This document shows positions 1 through 10,039 of a stretch of DNA of 64,000 bases, in pieces (position 1 is the first letter of the stretch; every line of letters starts with the position of its first letter). The notes under the pieces are model-generated. The model was not told where the DNA came from, ran no database searches, and worked only from the letters and a program-made list of their open reading frames with translations. The DNA is from Frondihabitans sp. PhB188. GTDB lineage: Bacteria > Actinomycetota > Actinomycetes > Actinomycetales > Microbacteriaceae. The stretch is from positions 620,001 through 684,000 of the forward strand of contig NZ_RJUO01000003.1 of assembly GCF_003752365.1 (NCBI RefSeq), read 5' to 3'. The position numbers were made by a program, and so were the translations under genes.

Positions 1-789
1 GCCCATGGCCTTGGCCGTGCGGACGTACTCGGAGTCGAGCGACTCGACCATCGCCGATCGGACCTGCCGGGCGACCGGGCCGAAGCTGCCGACCGAGAGG
101 GTGATCACGGGCAGGACGAGCTGCTTGACCGCGGCCACCGCCGTCGCGAAGTCGCCGTGCAGGAGCGCATCAGGAACGTAGAGGCCGGTGATCGTCGGCG
201 GCGACTCCATGCCGATCGGCAGGCGGCCGGTCGGCCCGGGCAGCAGGTGCAGGTTGACGAAGAAGATCCAGAGCAGCATGAGGCCGATCCAGAACTGCGG
301 GAGGGCGAGAGTGCCGGTCGTGAAGAAGCGGAGCACGGCGTCGAGGACGGTCCCGCGGAAGACGGCCGCGGCGACCCCGACGATGATGCCGAACACGAGG
401 CCGACGATCACGGCGTAGAGGCCGAGCTCGACCGTCGCGGGAAGCCGGCCGAAGAGCTCCGGGCCGACAGCCTCACCCGAGAGGTACGACGTGCCGAAGT
501 TGCCGGTGGCGAGACCGCCGAGGAAGCGGAGGTACTGCACGATCAGCGGGGCATCGAGGCCGAGCTGAGCGCGAGCCTGCTGACGGGTGGCCTCGGTGGC
601 CGAGTCGCCGACGAACAGGTTGATCGGGTCCGCCGTGAAGACGCGTGACACCAGGAACGTGATCGACACGATCGCGACGATGACGACGAACGCCCCGATG
701 ATGCGGAGCACGGGGCCGCGGACGGCGCGGCCGAGGCGGATGGCGCGCCCGGGTGCGGGGCGGGAGCGGGGAGGAGCAAGAGCAACCAT
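1..789 (-). CDS. ABC transporter permease, DppB/OppB family (partial)
   Basis: Inner-membrane subunit of a peptide/nickel-type ABC importer. The reading frame is open from an ATG at 789 to the left edge, giving 263 codons; the C-terminus lies outside the window. The N-terminal half shows a first membrane helix at about residues 30-50, an ADPINLF segment typical of DppB-like permeases, and further hydrophobic helices near 115-137, 155-178 and 222-240. The visible part ends in EYVRTAKAMG (about 253-262), which matches the EAA loop that docks on the ATPase. The divergent GntR gene about 220 bp away and the palindrome 43 bp upstream of the start suggest control by that regulator (inference). The ligand cannot be told from this subunit. 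Confidence 0.85.
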   Translation of the reverse strand, partial: MVALAPPRSRPAPGRAIRLGRAVRGPVLRIIGAFVVIVAIVSITFLVSRVFTADPINLFVGDSATEATRQQARAQLGLDAPLIVQYLRFLGGLATGNFGTSYLSGEAVGPELFGRLPATVELGLYAVIVGLVFGIIVGVAAAVFRGTVLDAVLRFFTTGTLALPQFWIGLMLLWIFFVNLHLLPGPTGRLPIGMESPPTITGLYVPDALLHGDFATAVAAVKQLVLPVITLSVGSFGPVARQVRSAMVESLDSEYVRTAKAMG

Positions 790-831
790 GTCGATCCTCT
801 GTCGGGGTGTCGTCCGAATTCACCTGGCTCA

Positions 832-846
832 ACTGGTTGGACCAGT
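832..846. promoter_or_regulatory. Candidate GntR/FadR-type operator
   Basis: Inverted repeat ACTGGT-TGG-ACCAGT with perfect 6-bp arms. TGGT-N-ACCA palindromes are the usual binding sites of FCD-domain GntR regulators. It lies 43 bp upstream of the permease start, in the gap between the permease gene and the gntR gene. Binding by the neighbouring regulator is inferred. Confidence 0.55.
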
Positions 847-874
847 GGACGTGTTGCGACTGTAATGAGGATTC

Positions 875-890
875 GACGGTTAAAACCGTC
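875..890. promoter_or_regulatory. Perfect palindrome in the divergent promoter region
   Basis: GACGGTT-AA-AACCGTC, 7-bp arms with a 2-bp centre. It sits between the permease and gntR genes, 29 bp from the TGGT/ACCA palindrome. It could be a second operator or a promoter-linked site; nothing in the sequence identifies the protein that binds it. Confidence 0.4.
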
Positions 891-1007
891 ATTTCTCGCG
901 GTTTTCACGCACCCCTAACATGCCCGAAACAAACCAGTTGTGCGTCCACCCGGGTTGTACGCTCGGCCCCATAGAGTTGTCGGCAACCACGGAGAGGCGC
1001 GTTCGGC

Positions 1008-1706
1008 ATGAGTAACGATGAGCTCGTCGAGTTCCGGCGTCGATCGCGGCCGCTCGGCTCCGAGCTCGCCGCGCACCTCGAGCAGCAGATCCTCAACGAC
1101 ACCTACCCCCCGGGCTCGGTCCTGCCGGCCGAGCGCGAGATGGCGGTGTCGCTGGGCGTCTCCCGAACCTCTCTGCGCGACGCGCTCCAGGAGCTCGAGG
1201 GCAAGCACCTCATCGAGCGCCACCACGGCAAGGCGTCGCGCGTCCTCCCCCTCGACATGGAGTCGCTGGCCGTCCAGGAGCGCCTGCATCCGATCGAAGA
1301 CCGGATCCAGCACGTCATCGAGGTCGAGAACCTCGTCGAGCCCGGCGTCGCGCGTCTCGCAGCCGAGCGGGCGACCGCGGCCGACGTGCTCCAGCTCGAG
1401 TCGATCCTCGGCCGCAGCAGCGAGCACCTCGCCCCCGAGGCGTCACTCGATCTCGACGTCGACTTCCACTACACGCTCGCCCGCGTCACGCGGAACAACT
1501 TCATGGTCGGCATCAGCGGCCTCGCTTCCGAGCGCACGCGCGAGACGCGCCTGCTCGCCCACACGACAGTCGAGACGCGAGCCGATTGCATCCGCGGCCA
1601 CGCCGCGATCGTCCGCGCGGTCTCGGATCACGACGCCGACGCGGCCGAGCTGGCCATGCGCAGCCACCTCGAGGCGGTGCACCGGTCGATGCGGGTCCCT
1701 GGTTAG
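1008..1706 (+). CDS. GntR-family transcriptional regulator, FCD (FadR) subfamily
   Basis: DNA-binding repressor of 232 residues. Residues about 15-75 form a winged helix with the signature SVLPAEREMAVSLGVSRTSLRDAL; the remainder is an all-helical FCD ligand-binding domain containing acidic and histidine residues typical of metal or carboxylate-binding FadR relatives (FHYTLARV, then GHAAIVRAVSDHD near residues 205-215). The ATG start is preceded by GGAGAGG. The gene is divergent from the DppB-type permease, so it most likely controls that transporter in response to its substrate or a product. The stop codon lies inside a 15-bp tandem repeat shared with the convergent SDR gene. Confidence 0.88.
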   Translation: MSNDELVEFRRRSRPLGSELAAHLEQQILNDTYPPGSVLPAEREMAVSLGVSRTSLRDALQELEGKHLIERHHGKASRVLPLDMESLAVQERLHPIEDRIQHVIEVENLVEPGVARLAAERATAADVLQLESILGRSSEHLAPEASLDLDVDFHYTLARVTRNNFMVGISGLASERTRETRLLAHTTVETRADCIRGHAAIVRAVSDHDADAAELAMRSHLEAVHRSMRVPG

Positions 1707-1748
1707 TCCGACGCAGGCTAGTCCGACGCCGGCTAGTCCGACGCCGGC
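1704..1748. repeat. Three tandem 15-bp repeats carrying both stop codons
   Basis: Unit TAGTCCGACGCMGGC at 1704-1718, 1719-1733 and 1734-1748. The TAG of the first unit ends the gntR gene, and the complement of CTAG around 1733-1735 ends the convergent SDR gene, whose last residues (APASD) are therefore encoded by the third unit. Confidence 0.85.
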
Positions 1749-2632
1749 GCCTTCTCGAGAGCGCGCCCGTCGGCGTTCAGGTAGTCCCGCCATGACCTCT
1801 TCGCCTCCCAGCCCAGCAGGCGTCGCGCCTTCGACGTGTCGATCCCCGAGGCGTCCACTCGAGAGAGCGAGCGCAGTTCGATGCTCTCGCCGTGGTTCTG
1901 GCGCAGGAACTGCGCGAAGTCGTGACCACCCGCGTTGTCGGGCGCCGCGATGTAGAACACCTCGTGCCCGGGAAGCTCCGACTCGGCCGCCAGCAGCAGG
2001 GCGTCGGCGAGGTCGTCGGCGTCGATGTAGCTGCCGAAGTTGGCGCTCGTGCTCGACGCCTCGCGGACCTGTGGTCCGAGGTTCGACTCGTAGTTGTCGG
2101 CGTTGTGCACCGTGCTCGGACGGATCGAGATCGCTCGCAGATCGGAGCGGCGGACGGCGGCGTCCATCATCTGCTCGCCGAACAGCTTGGAGAGCGCGTA
2201 GGGGTCCTGCGGGTAGAGCGGGTGCTCCTCGTCGACCGGCACGTAGTCGGGGAGGAACGGACGCTCGGGGAAGAAGTTGCCGACGATGCTCTCGCTCGAG
2301 ACGTTGACGAACCGCTTCACCCCGAAGCGGACGGCCGCCTCGACGAGGTTGAAGGTCGACATGACGTTGGTCTGGAGCACGACGTGCGGCGGGTGCGCCG
2401 TCGGCTGCGGGATGGCGGCGACGTGCACGACGACGTCGGCCCCGGCCACGACGGAGTAGGCCGCGCCGGCGTCGGTGAGGTCGGCCATCACATAGCGCCC
2501 CGGCACGACCACGCCGGCGTCGAAGACGGGGCGGACGAGGTCGACGCCCAGCACGTCATGGCCTGCCGCGACGAATGCTTCCACCGTCGCTCGGCCGACT
2601 TTGCCACGGGATCCGGTGATGACGACTTTCAT
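1733..2632 (-). CDS. NAD-dependent epimerase/dehydratase (extended SDR)
   Basis: 299-residue short-chain dehydrogenase of the extended, sugar-nucleotide-epimerase-like class. The N-terminus carries the Rossmann dinucleotide motif TGSRGKVGR at residues 7-15, and the catalytic YxxxK appears as YALSK near residue 145. The reaction is probably oxidation/reduction or epimerisation of a sugar or uronate; the exact substrate cannot be read from sequence. Neighbouring TetR and aldo/keto reductase genes also point to carbohydrate or carbonyl metabolism. An exact copy of the window-wide 11-mer GCGCAGGAACT lies within it at 1901-1911, encoding QFLR. Confidence 0.82.
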   Translation of the reverse strand: MKVVITGSRGKVGRATVEAFVAAGHDVLGVDLVRPVFDAGVVVPGRYVMADLTDAGAAYSVVAGADVVVHVAAIPQPTAHPPHVVLQTNVMSTFNLVEAAVRFGVKRFVNVSSESIVGNFFPERPFLPDYVPVDEEHPLYPQDPYALSKLFGEQMMDAAVRRSDLRAISIRPSTVHNADNYESNLGPQVREASSTSANFGSYIDADDLADALLLAAESELPGHEVFYIAAPDNAGGHDFAQFLRQNHGESIELRSLSRVDASGIDTSKARRLLGWEAKRSWRDYLNADGRALEKAPASD

Positions 2633-2696
2633 GAGCTCTCCTTCGAACGGCAGGATGTTCGACGGTACTCACTTTCGGGTTCGTCAGCCGGATACG

Positions 2697-3263
2697 TCAG
2701 CCCCGCCGCATGCCCGCCATCAGCGCGTCGAGCACTCGGTGCCGCTGCGTCTCGCTGTCGACGGGCATCGTCGCGATGCCGTAGACACCGCGGGTGAGGT
2801 CGGATTCGCTGATGCCCGGGTCGAGCTCGCCGGCCGCCCGGGCCCGCTCGACGATCGGCAGGGCGGTCGCGATGATCGTGCGAGTGCAGGCCTCGTACAC
2901 GTCGCCGCTCGGGTCGAGGGTCGTCGCCAGCGCGTTCTTGGCGCCGATGCGGTCGGCGAAGCGATGCATCCAGGCCAGGAGCGCGGGCCACGGCTCGAGT
3001 CCCTCGACCGCCTGGGCGTCGGCCACGATCGACTCGATCTCGTCGATGTAGAGGTGCTGGATCAGCGACTCGCGGGTCGGGAAGTTGCGGTACAGCGTGG
3101 CGATCCCCACCCCGGCGGCATCCGCGATCGCCTCGAGCGCGACGTCGGCGCCGTCGCGGCGGAACGCGGCCCGGGCGGCCAGCACGATGGCGTCGAAGTT
3201 CCGCGCGCCGTCGGCCCGTCGGGGCCGCGGTGCGCGGAACTGCTCGAGCTCGGCGATGGTCAC
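2697..3263 (-). CDS. TetR-family transcriptional regulator
   Basis: 188-residue one-component regulator starting at GTG. The N-terminal helix-turn-helix (about residues 22-68) includes ALEAIADAAGVGIATLYRNFPTRE in substance, the classic TetR recognition helix ending in LYRNFPTRE. The C-terminal helical ligand domain is not specific. The gene is on the same strand as, and 30 bp after, the aldo/keto reductase, with 64 bp to the SDR gene beyond; regulation of this small redox-gene group is plausible but inferred. Confidence 0.85.
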   Translation of the reverse strand: MTIAELEQFRAPRPRRADGARNFDAIVLAARAAFRRDGADVALEAIADAAGVGIATLYRNFPTRESLIQHLYIDEIESIVADAQAVEGLEPWPALLAWMHRFADRIGAKNALATTLDPSGDVYEACTRTIIATALPIVERARAAGELDPGISESDLTRGVYGIATMPVDSETQRHRVLDALMAGMRRG

Positions 3264-3293
3264 CCTCTCAGAGTAGGGCGAGTGAGCAGAGCC

Positions 3294-5399
<2,106 letters not shown>

Positions 5400-5400
<1 letters not shown>

Positions 5401-5438
5401 GCACCTCCACGAGGTACCGCAGCGCCAGCTCGGTCAGC
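5400..5438. repeat. 39-bp duplicated fragment of the lysR gene, copy 1
   Basis: Identical to 5782-5820, which lies inside the lysR coding region (encoding [11 protein letters not shown] on the minus strand). Here it abuts the truncated aldo/keto reductase, marking a rearrangement junction. Confidence 0.9.
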
Positions 5439-5741
5439 CGACACGGAGGTGCGGCTCGCGACTCGAGAGCACCCGACAGGTTCCTCGGCAGTTGCAGGAT
5501 CGGGAGAGGCCACGACGAAGGCTCGACCAGTGGTCGTCTCCAGTCGAACGGCCCGCGATCCGCCGACGGAAGCAGCGCAGCTCGGACGACTGCGGACCAT
5601 CGACTACGCGGGTTCGCAAGGACCTGGGGCGGGGTCGTCCTTGTGGGGGTGCGCCGAAGAGGTGGTTCTCCTATTGCGCGACGCAGTTCCTGCGCCCGAT
5701 CCTTGCCTAGTGAAGGGGTGTCCTTTGATAAGGACGACGCC
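5439..5741. other. Gene-free stretch between pseudogene and lysR
   Basis: About 300 bases with no recognisable gene, bounded by the two copies of the 39-bp duplication. It contains one intergenic copy of AGTTCCTGCGC followed by CCG (5685-5698). It may be debris of the lost 5' part of the aldo/keto reductase locus, but no homology is visible by eye. Confidence 0.5.
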
Positions 5742-6683
5742 CTACCCCAGCAGCGCCACCCCGAACCCCGCGACGACGGCCCGCACCTCCACGAGGTACC
5801 GCAGCGCCAGCTCGGTCAGCGGGATCGCGGAGTGCCCGATCCAGCCGATCTCGATGCGCTCGTCGACGTCGAGCGGCACGGCCACGATCTCGGGGTCGAG
5901 GTCGTCGCTGACGATGCCGGTCGAGATCGTGTAGCCGTTGAGGCCGATCATGAGGTTGAAGATCGTCGCGCGGTCGGAGACCCGGATCTCGCGCTTGCTC
6001 GACAGCGTCGACAGGATCTCTTCGGCGAAGTAGAAGGAGTTGTTCGAGCCCTGGTCGAAGGTCAGGCGCGGCAGATCGGCGAGGTCGGCGAGGGTCGCGC
6101 GATCCTGCGATGCCAGCGGGTTCTTGCGCGAGATGAAGATGTGCGGCTGGGCGAGGAAGAGCGGATGGAAGACCAGCCCCGAGTCGCGCAGGAGCTTGTC
6201 GATGACGTTGCGGTTGAAGTCGTTGCGGTAGAGGATCCCGAGCTCGCTGCGGAGCGTCCGCACGTCTTCGATGATGTCGAACGTGCGGGTCTCTCGGAGC
6301 GAGAACTCGTACTCGGGAGCCTCGGTGCCCTTGACCATCTGCACGAACGCGTCGACGGCGAACGAGTAGTGCTGGGCCGACACCCCGAGCAGGCGGCGCT
6401 GCGGCGGCCTGCCCAGATAGCGCTGCTCGAGCAGAGCGACCTGCTCGACGACCTGTCTGGCATAGCCCAGGAACTCCGCCCCATCGGTCGTCAGCGTCAC
6501 GCCGCGCGCGCTCCGCACCAGAAGGGCTCGGCCCACCCGCGCCTCGAGATCTTTCATCGCTGCCGACATGGTCGGCTGGGCGACGTACAGGACGTCGGCC
6601 GCCGCTGTGATCGACTCCTCTGACGCGACCTCGATGAAGTACTGGAGCTGCTGCAGCGTGATGCCGCTCGGACGCCTGGCCAT
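5742..6683 (-). CDS. LysR-family transcriptional regulator
   Basis: 313-residue LTTR. Residues about 8-65 form the winged helix ([20 protein letters not shown], then [23 protein letters not shown]), followed by a periplasmic-binding-like effector domain. I start it at ATG 6683 rather than the in-frame TTG at 6689, as the ATG gives the usual short LysR N-terminus. It is divergent from mesX-mesD with a LysR-type operator between, so it probably activates methionine synthesis; known MetR-type LTTRs sense homocysteine, but the ligand here is unknown. Its 3' part contains copy 2 of the 39-bp duplication (5782-5820). Confidence 0.87.
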   Translation of the reverse strand: MARRPSGITLQQLQYFIEVASEESITAAADVLYVAQPTMSAAMKDLEARVGRALLVRSARGVTLTTDGAEFLGYARQVVEQVALLEQRYLGRPPQRRLLGVSAQHYSFAVDAFVQMVKGTEAPEYEFSLRETRTFDIIEDVRTLRSELGILYRNDFNRNVIDKLLRDSGLVFHPLFLAQPHIFISRKNPLASQDRATLADLADLPRLTFDQGSNNSFYFAEEILSTLSSKREIRVSDRATIFNLMIGLNGYTISTGIVSDDLDPEIVAVPLDVDERIEIGWIGHSAIPLTELALRYLVEVRAVVAGFGVALLG

Positions 6684-6691
6684 AGGCAAAG

Positions 6692-6709
6692 GCTATAGCA
6701 AACCATAGC
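6692..6709. promoter_or_regulatory. LysR-type operator between lysR and mesX
   Basis: GCTAT-N8-ATAGC, a perfect 5-bp-arm dyad of T-N11-A type, 8 bp upstream of the lysR start and about 100 bp upstream of mesX. Position and form fit an autoregulatory/activator LTTR box. Confidence 0.6.
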
Positions 6710-6806
6710 GGCGCCGAATTACCTGATACCCGACGAATGCCTGCACCATGGGTCTACCGACATTCACGAGGCCACCCCCGGCCGACAGCTTCCGGATTGG
6801 CCGCTC

Positions 6807-7799
6807 ATGGCGAACGAGTTCACGTTCAGCATCACCACCACCCGCTTCGACGACGACTACGCGCCGTCCGAGAGCTCGCGGGCCACGACGAACTTCGCCA
6901 ACCTGGCCCGCGGCGAGCACCGTCAGCAGAACCTCCGCAACGCTCTGACGATGATCGACCGCCGCTTCAACGACCTCGCGCACTGGGACAACCCCTCCGG
7001 CGACCGCTACACCGTCGAGCTCGACATCGTGTCGGTCGAGCTCCAGTTCGCCGCCGCCGGCGAGGACCAGGTGTTCCCGCTGCTCGAGGTGCTCGACATC
7101 CACATCGTCGACCGGCAGACCGGAGTGCGCCACCAGGGCATCGTCGGCAACAACTTCTCGTCGTTCGTCCGCGACTTCGACTTCAGCGTTCGCCTCCCGG
7201 CTGTCAACAAGAGTGCGACCGAGTTCACCGTCCCCGACGACTTCGGCGTGCTGCACGGCAAGCTGTTCCAGCACTTCCTCGACTCCCCCGTGTACCGGGA
7301 GCGCTACCCGATGACGCCGGTCATCTGCATCAGCGTCTCGACGAGCAAGACCTACACCCGCACCGCGAACTCGCACCCGGTGCTCGGCGTCGAGTACCGC
7401 CAGGACGACTACTCCATGACCGACGAGTACTTCGGCCGGATGGGCCTGAACGTGCGGTACTTCATGCCCCCGGGAGCAGTCGCGCCCCTCGCGTTCTACC
7501 ACCGCGGCGATCTGCTGAACGACTACTCCACCCTGCAGCTCGTCGGCACGATCAGCACGATGGAGACGTTCCAGAAGATCTACCGGCCCGAGATCTACAA
7601 CGCGAACTCGTCTGCCCCTGCCGTCTACCGGCCGAGCCTTGAGCAGCAGGACTACTCGCGCACCGAGATCTCGTACGACCGCGTCGAGCGCAACCAGCTC
7701 GCGGTCACGCAGGGCAGGTTCACCGAAGACCACTTCGTGAAGCCGCACAGCGACGTACTGAAGCGCTGGGCCGCCGACTTCTCCACCCCCGCCCGATGA
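6807..7799 (+). CDS. mesX: MesX-like protein (DUF1852), partner of a methionine synthase
   Basis: 330-residue member of the DUF1852 family, recognised from its N-terminal FTFSITTTRFDDDY and NFANLARGE blocks and the central DIHIVDRQTGVRHQGIVGN. In the literature on folate-independent methionine synthases this family (MesX) is required, together with oxygen, for activity of the MetE-like MesD; its biochemical role, possibly making or transferring the methyl donor, is not settled. The stop codon overlaps the downstream start as ATGA, so the pair is translationally coupled, which fits an obligate partnership. Divergent from a LysR regulator. Family assignment is from memory of conserved blocks, not a search. 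Confidence 0.82.
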   Translation: MANEFTFSITTTRFDDDYAPSESSRATTNFANLARGEHRQQNLRNALTMIDRRFNDLAHWDNPSGDRYTVELDIVSVELQFAAAGEDQVFPLLEVLDIHIVDRQTGVRHQGIVGNNFSSFVRDFDFSVRLPAVNKSATEFTVPDDFGVLHGKLFQHFLDSPVYRERYPMTPVICISVSTSKTYTRTANSHPVLGVEYRQDDYSMTDEYFGRMGLNVRYFMPPGAVAPLAFYHRGDLLNDYSTLQLVGTISTMETFQKIYRPEIYNANSSAPAVYRPSLEQQDYSRTEISYDRVERNQLAVTQGRFTEDHFVKPHSDVLKRWAADFSTPAR

Positions 7800-8866
7800 C
7801 CGCCCTGCCCACCGAAGGATCGCCGAACGTGAACACCCTGCTCCCCACCGCCCTTGTCGGCAGCCTCCCGAAGCCCTCGTGGCTCTCGGAGCCCGAGAAG
7901 CTCTGGTCGCCCTGGAACCTCGAGGGCAGCGCGCTGGCCGAGGGCAAGCTCGACGCGCTCCGCATCGCCGCGCACGAGCAGCTGCGCCGCGGCATCGACA
8001 TCATCAGCGACGGTGAGCAGACCCGCCAGCACTTCGTCACCACCTTCATCGAGCACCTCAGCGGCGTCGACTTCGAGCAGCGAGAGACCGTGCGGATCCG
8101 CGACCGCTACGACGCGAGCGTTCCGACCGTCGTCGGCGAGGTGAGTCGCGAGAAGGGCGTGTTCGTCGACGATGCGAAGTTCCTGCGCCAGCAGACGGAT
8201 CAGCCGATCAAGTGGGCGCTTCCGGGACCGATGACGATGATCGACACCCTCTACGACCGCCACTACAAGAGCCGCGAGAAGCTGGCGTGGGAGTTCGCGA
8301 CGATCCTCAATCAGGAAGCGCAGGAACTCGAGGCGGCTGGGGTCGACGTCATCCAGTTCGACGAGCCGGCGTTCAACGTGTTCCACGATGAGGTGCACGA
8401 CTGGGGCATCGCGGCGCTCGAGCGGGCAGCCGAGGGGTTGAAGGCCGAGACGGTCGTCCACATCTGCTACGGCTACGGGATCAAGGCGAACAACGACTGG
8501 AAGTCGACCCTCGGGCCGGAATGGCGGCAGTACGAGACGTCGTTCCCGTTGCTGCAGCAGTCCTCGATCGACGTCGTCTCGCTCGAGAGCCACCACTCGC
8601 ACGTGCCCATGGACCTGATCGAGCTGCTGCGCGGCAAGAAGGTCATGCTCGGGGCGATCGACGTCGCGAGCGACCAGGTCGAGACGCCTGAAGAGGTGGC
8701 CGACACCCTGCGGCGAGCGCTGCAGTTCGTCGATGCCGACAAGCTGATTCCCAGCACGAACTGCGGCATGGCCCCGTTCGCACGCGATGTCTCGCTCGAG
8801 AAGATGAGTGCGCTAGCGGCGGGGGCGGGCGTCGTGCGGGCGGAGCTGAGGGGGGCGGGCGCCTAG
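7796..8866 (+). CDS. mesD: MetE-like core methionine synthase (MesD type)
   Basis: 356 residues, about half the length of MetE, corresponding to the C-terminal catalytic barrel only. Zinc-site residues are visible as HIC (VVHICYGYG, near residue 221) and the distal cysteine in STNCGMAPF near residue 323; VIQFDEPAF near residue 184 is the conserved substrate region. Such core-MetE proteins cannot use the standard folate-binding N-terminal half; paired with MesX they make methionine from homocysteine by an oxygen-dependent, folate-independent route. Start ATG at 7796 overlaps mesX; a GTG at 7830 is an alternative. Two exact copies of the 11-mer word lie inside (8178, 8318). Confidence 0.83.
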   Translation: MTALPTEGSPNVNTLLPTALVGSLPKPSWLSEPEKLWSPWNLEGSALAEGKLDALRIAAHEQLRRGIDIISDGEQTRQHFVTTFIEHLSGVDFEQRETVRIRDRYDASVPTVVGEVSREKGVFVDDAKFLRQQTDQPIKWALPGPMTMIDTLYDRHYKSREKLAWEFATILNQEAQELEAAGVDVIQFDEPAFNVFHDEVHDWGIAALERAAEGLKAETVVHICYGYGIKANNDWKSTLGPEWRQYETSFPLLQQSSIDVVSLESHHSHVPMDLIELLRGKKVMLGAIDVASDQVETPEEVADTLRRALQFVDADKLIPSTNCGMAPFARDVSLEKMSALAAGAGVVRAELRGAGA

Positions 8867-8884
8867 CCTTCACGCGGAGCCACG

Positions 8885-9310
8885 TCACTCGGCGGTGACG
8901 ACGACTTCTCGTGTGGCGGTGGCTTCGTCCCCGACGGGAGACGCCACGGTCAGAGTCGCCGTGCCGAGAGGAAAGTCATCGGGCAGCACGTAATCGCCCT
9001 CGGCCGTGAAGCGCGGACCTGAAGTCGACGCGATCGTCCCGAGGGCGTGATCACTGCCGCTCGACGGCGTGATGGTGACGCGCATGTCTCGCGCGGAGCG
9101 ATTGACGCCGCCGGTGTCTTCGCACGTCTCGGTCATCCAGTCGACGCGGACGCTCAGCCGTGCGCCGGGGTGCGGCGAGGTGTCACCGAGAACGATCTTC
9201 TTCGCCGCGCACGATCCAGCGCCGCTGCTCGTCACAACGCCGCACCCGGCCGTCGCGACCACCGCGATGGTCGCTCCCATGACGAAGATCGTGCGTGCAA
9301 TGAACCCCAT
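8885..9310 (-). CDS. Small secreted lipoprotein, unknown function
   Basis: About 141 residues from the ATG at 9310, which follows a GGGGGG stretch and gives a clean signal peptide (MGFIARTIFVMGATIAVVA) ending in a lipobox-like TAGC. Longer in-frame starts exist but add a charged leader. The mature part looks like a single beta-rich domain with two further cysteines (SCAAKK and ETCEDT). No family recognised. It converges on mesD with an 18-bp gap. Confidence 0.6.
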   Translation of the reverse strand: MGFIARTIFVMGATIAVVATAGCGVVTSSGAGSCAAKKIVLGDTSPHPGARLSVRVDWMTETCEDTGGVNRSARDMRVTITPSSGSDHALGTIASTSGPRFTAEGDYVLPDDFPLGTATLTVASPVGDEATATREVVVTAE

Positions 9311-9492
9311 GACGCCCCCCTTGAGTCGAGAGCTAACCATGATCTCGCGATCGGCCGGGTAACGGCTTGGCAACGGTCGCGGCGCCGGCCTCGGGGCGGC
9401 TCGCTAGGACCGTTGCTTGCCGTCGGGATCGCGATGCGCGAGCAGGCTCGCATCGGGATGCTCGTGCCCGGAGGTGGTCGTCGAATCGCGGC

Positions 9493-9816
9493 CTAGACGT
9501 CGATCAGCGTGATCGTGGCCGAGACGGGCGCGCCCAGCTCGAGTGCCTCGGCGTCTCGCACAGCGCGCTTGACGGGCAGCATGTAGCCGCTGCCCTCACC
9601 GCCCGGAAAGATCGAGGTCCGGAAGTCGGTGGCACCGACGCGCGCGTCGACCCGGAGCGATCCCCAACCGCCGGCCTGATCGCCGGCGATCGCCGCGATC
9701 TCGTCACTCGCATCGAGCGGGAGCGACACGAACGTCCAGAGCTCACGTCGGGCCTCCCACCGCCAGAGGTCGCCGACGAAGTCGTACGAAAGGCCTCGTC
9801 GGCGGGTCGGTGTCAT
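9493..9816 (-). CDS. DUF1905 domain protein
   Basis: 107 residues. The compact beta-barrel signature YDFVGDLWRWEARRELWTFVSLP followed by GWGSLRVDARVGATDFRTSIFP and a C-terminal strand ending ITLIDV matches the DUF1905 family, usually stand-alone or fused to YdeI-like domains in actinobacteria. Function unknown. The longer open frame covering this gene continues upstream without coding character, so I use the ATG at 9816. Confidence 0.75.
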   Translation of the reverse strand: MTPTRRRGLSYDFVGDLWRWEARRELWTFVSLPLDASDEIAAIAGDQAGGWGSLRVDARVGATDFRTSIFPGGEGSGYMLPVKRAVRDAEALELGAPVSATITLIDV

Positions 9817-10039
9817 GTGATCCAGGGTAGGCGGGTGCTCGGTCGATCCCGATCGCGGGCCTGTGGGCCGCACCAGCGGCGGCCGGGAACGAGGCACGGT
9901 GGGCATCGAACGGCAGTATGCGGCCGTCCGTGGTCCGAGAGGCAACATAGTGATACATTCTCGGCACGGCCGACGGGGACATCGCGGTTCGATTATTTGC
10001 ACCGCGACCATGTCGCCGATCACCAGGGGAACCAACTTC

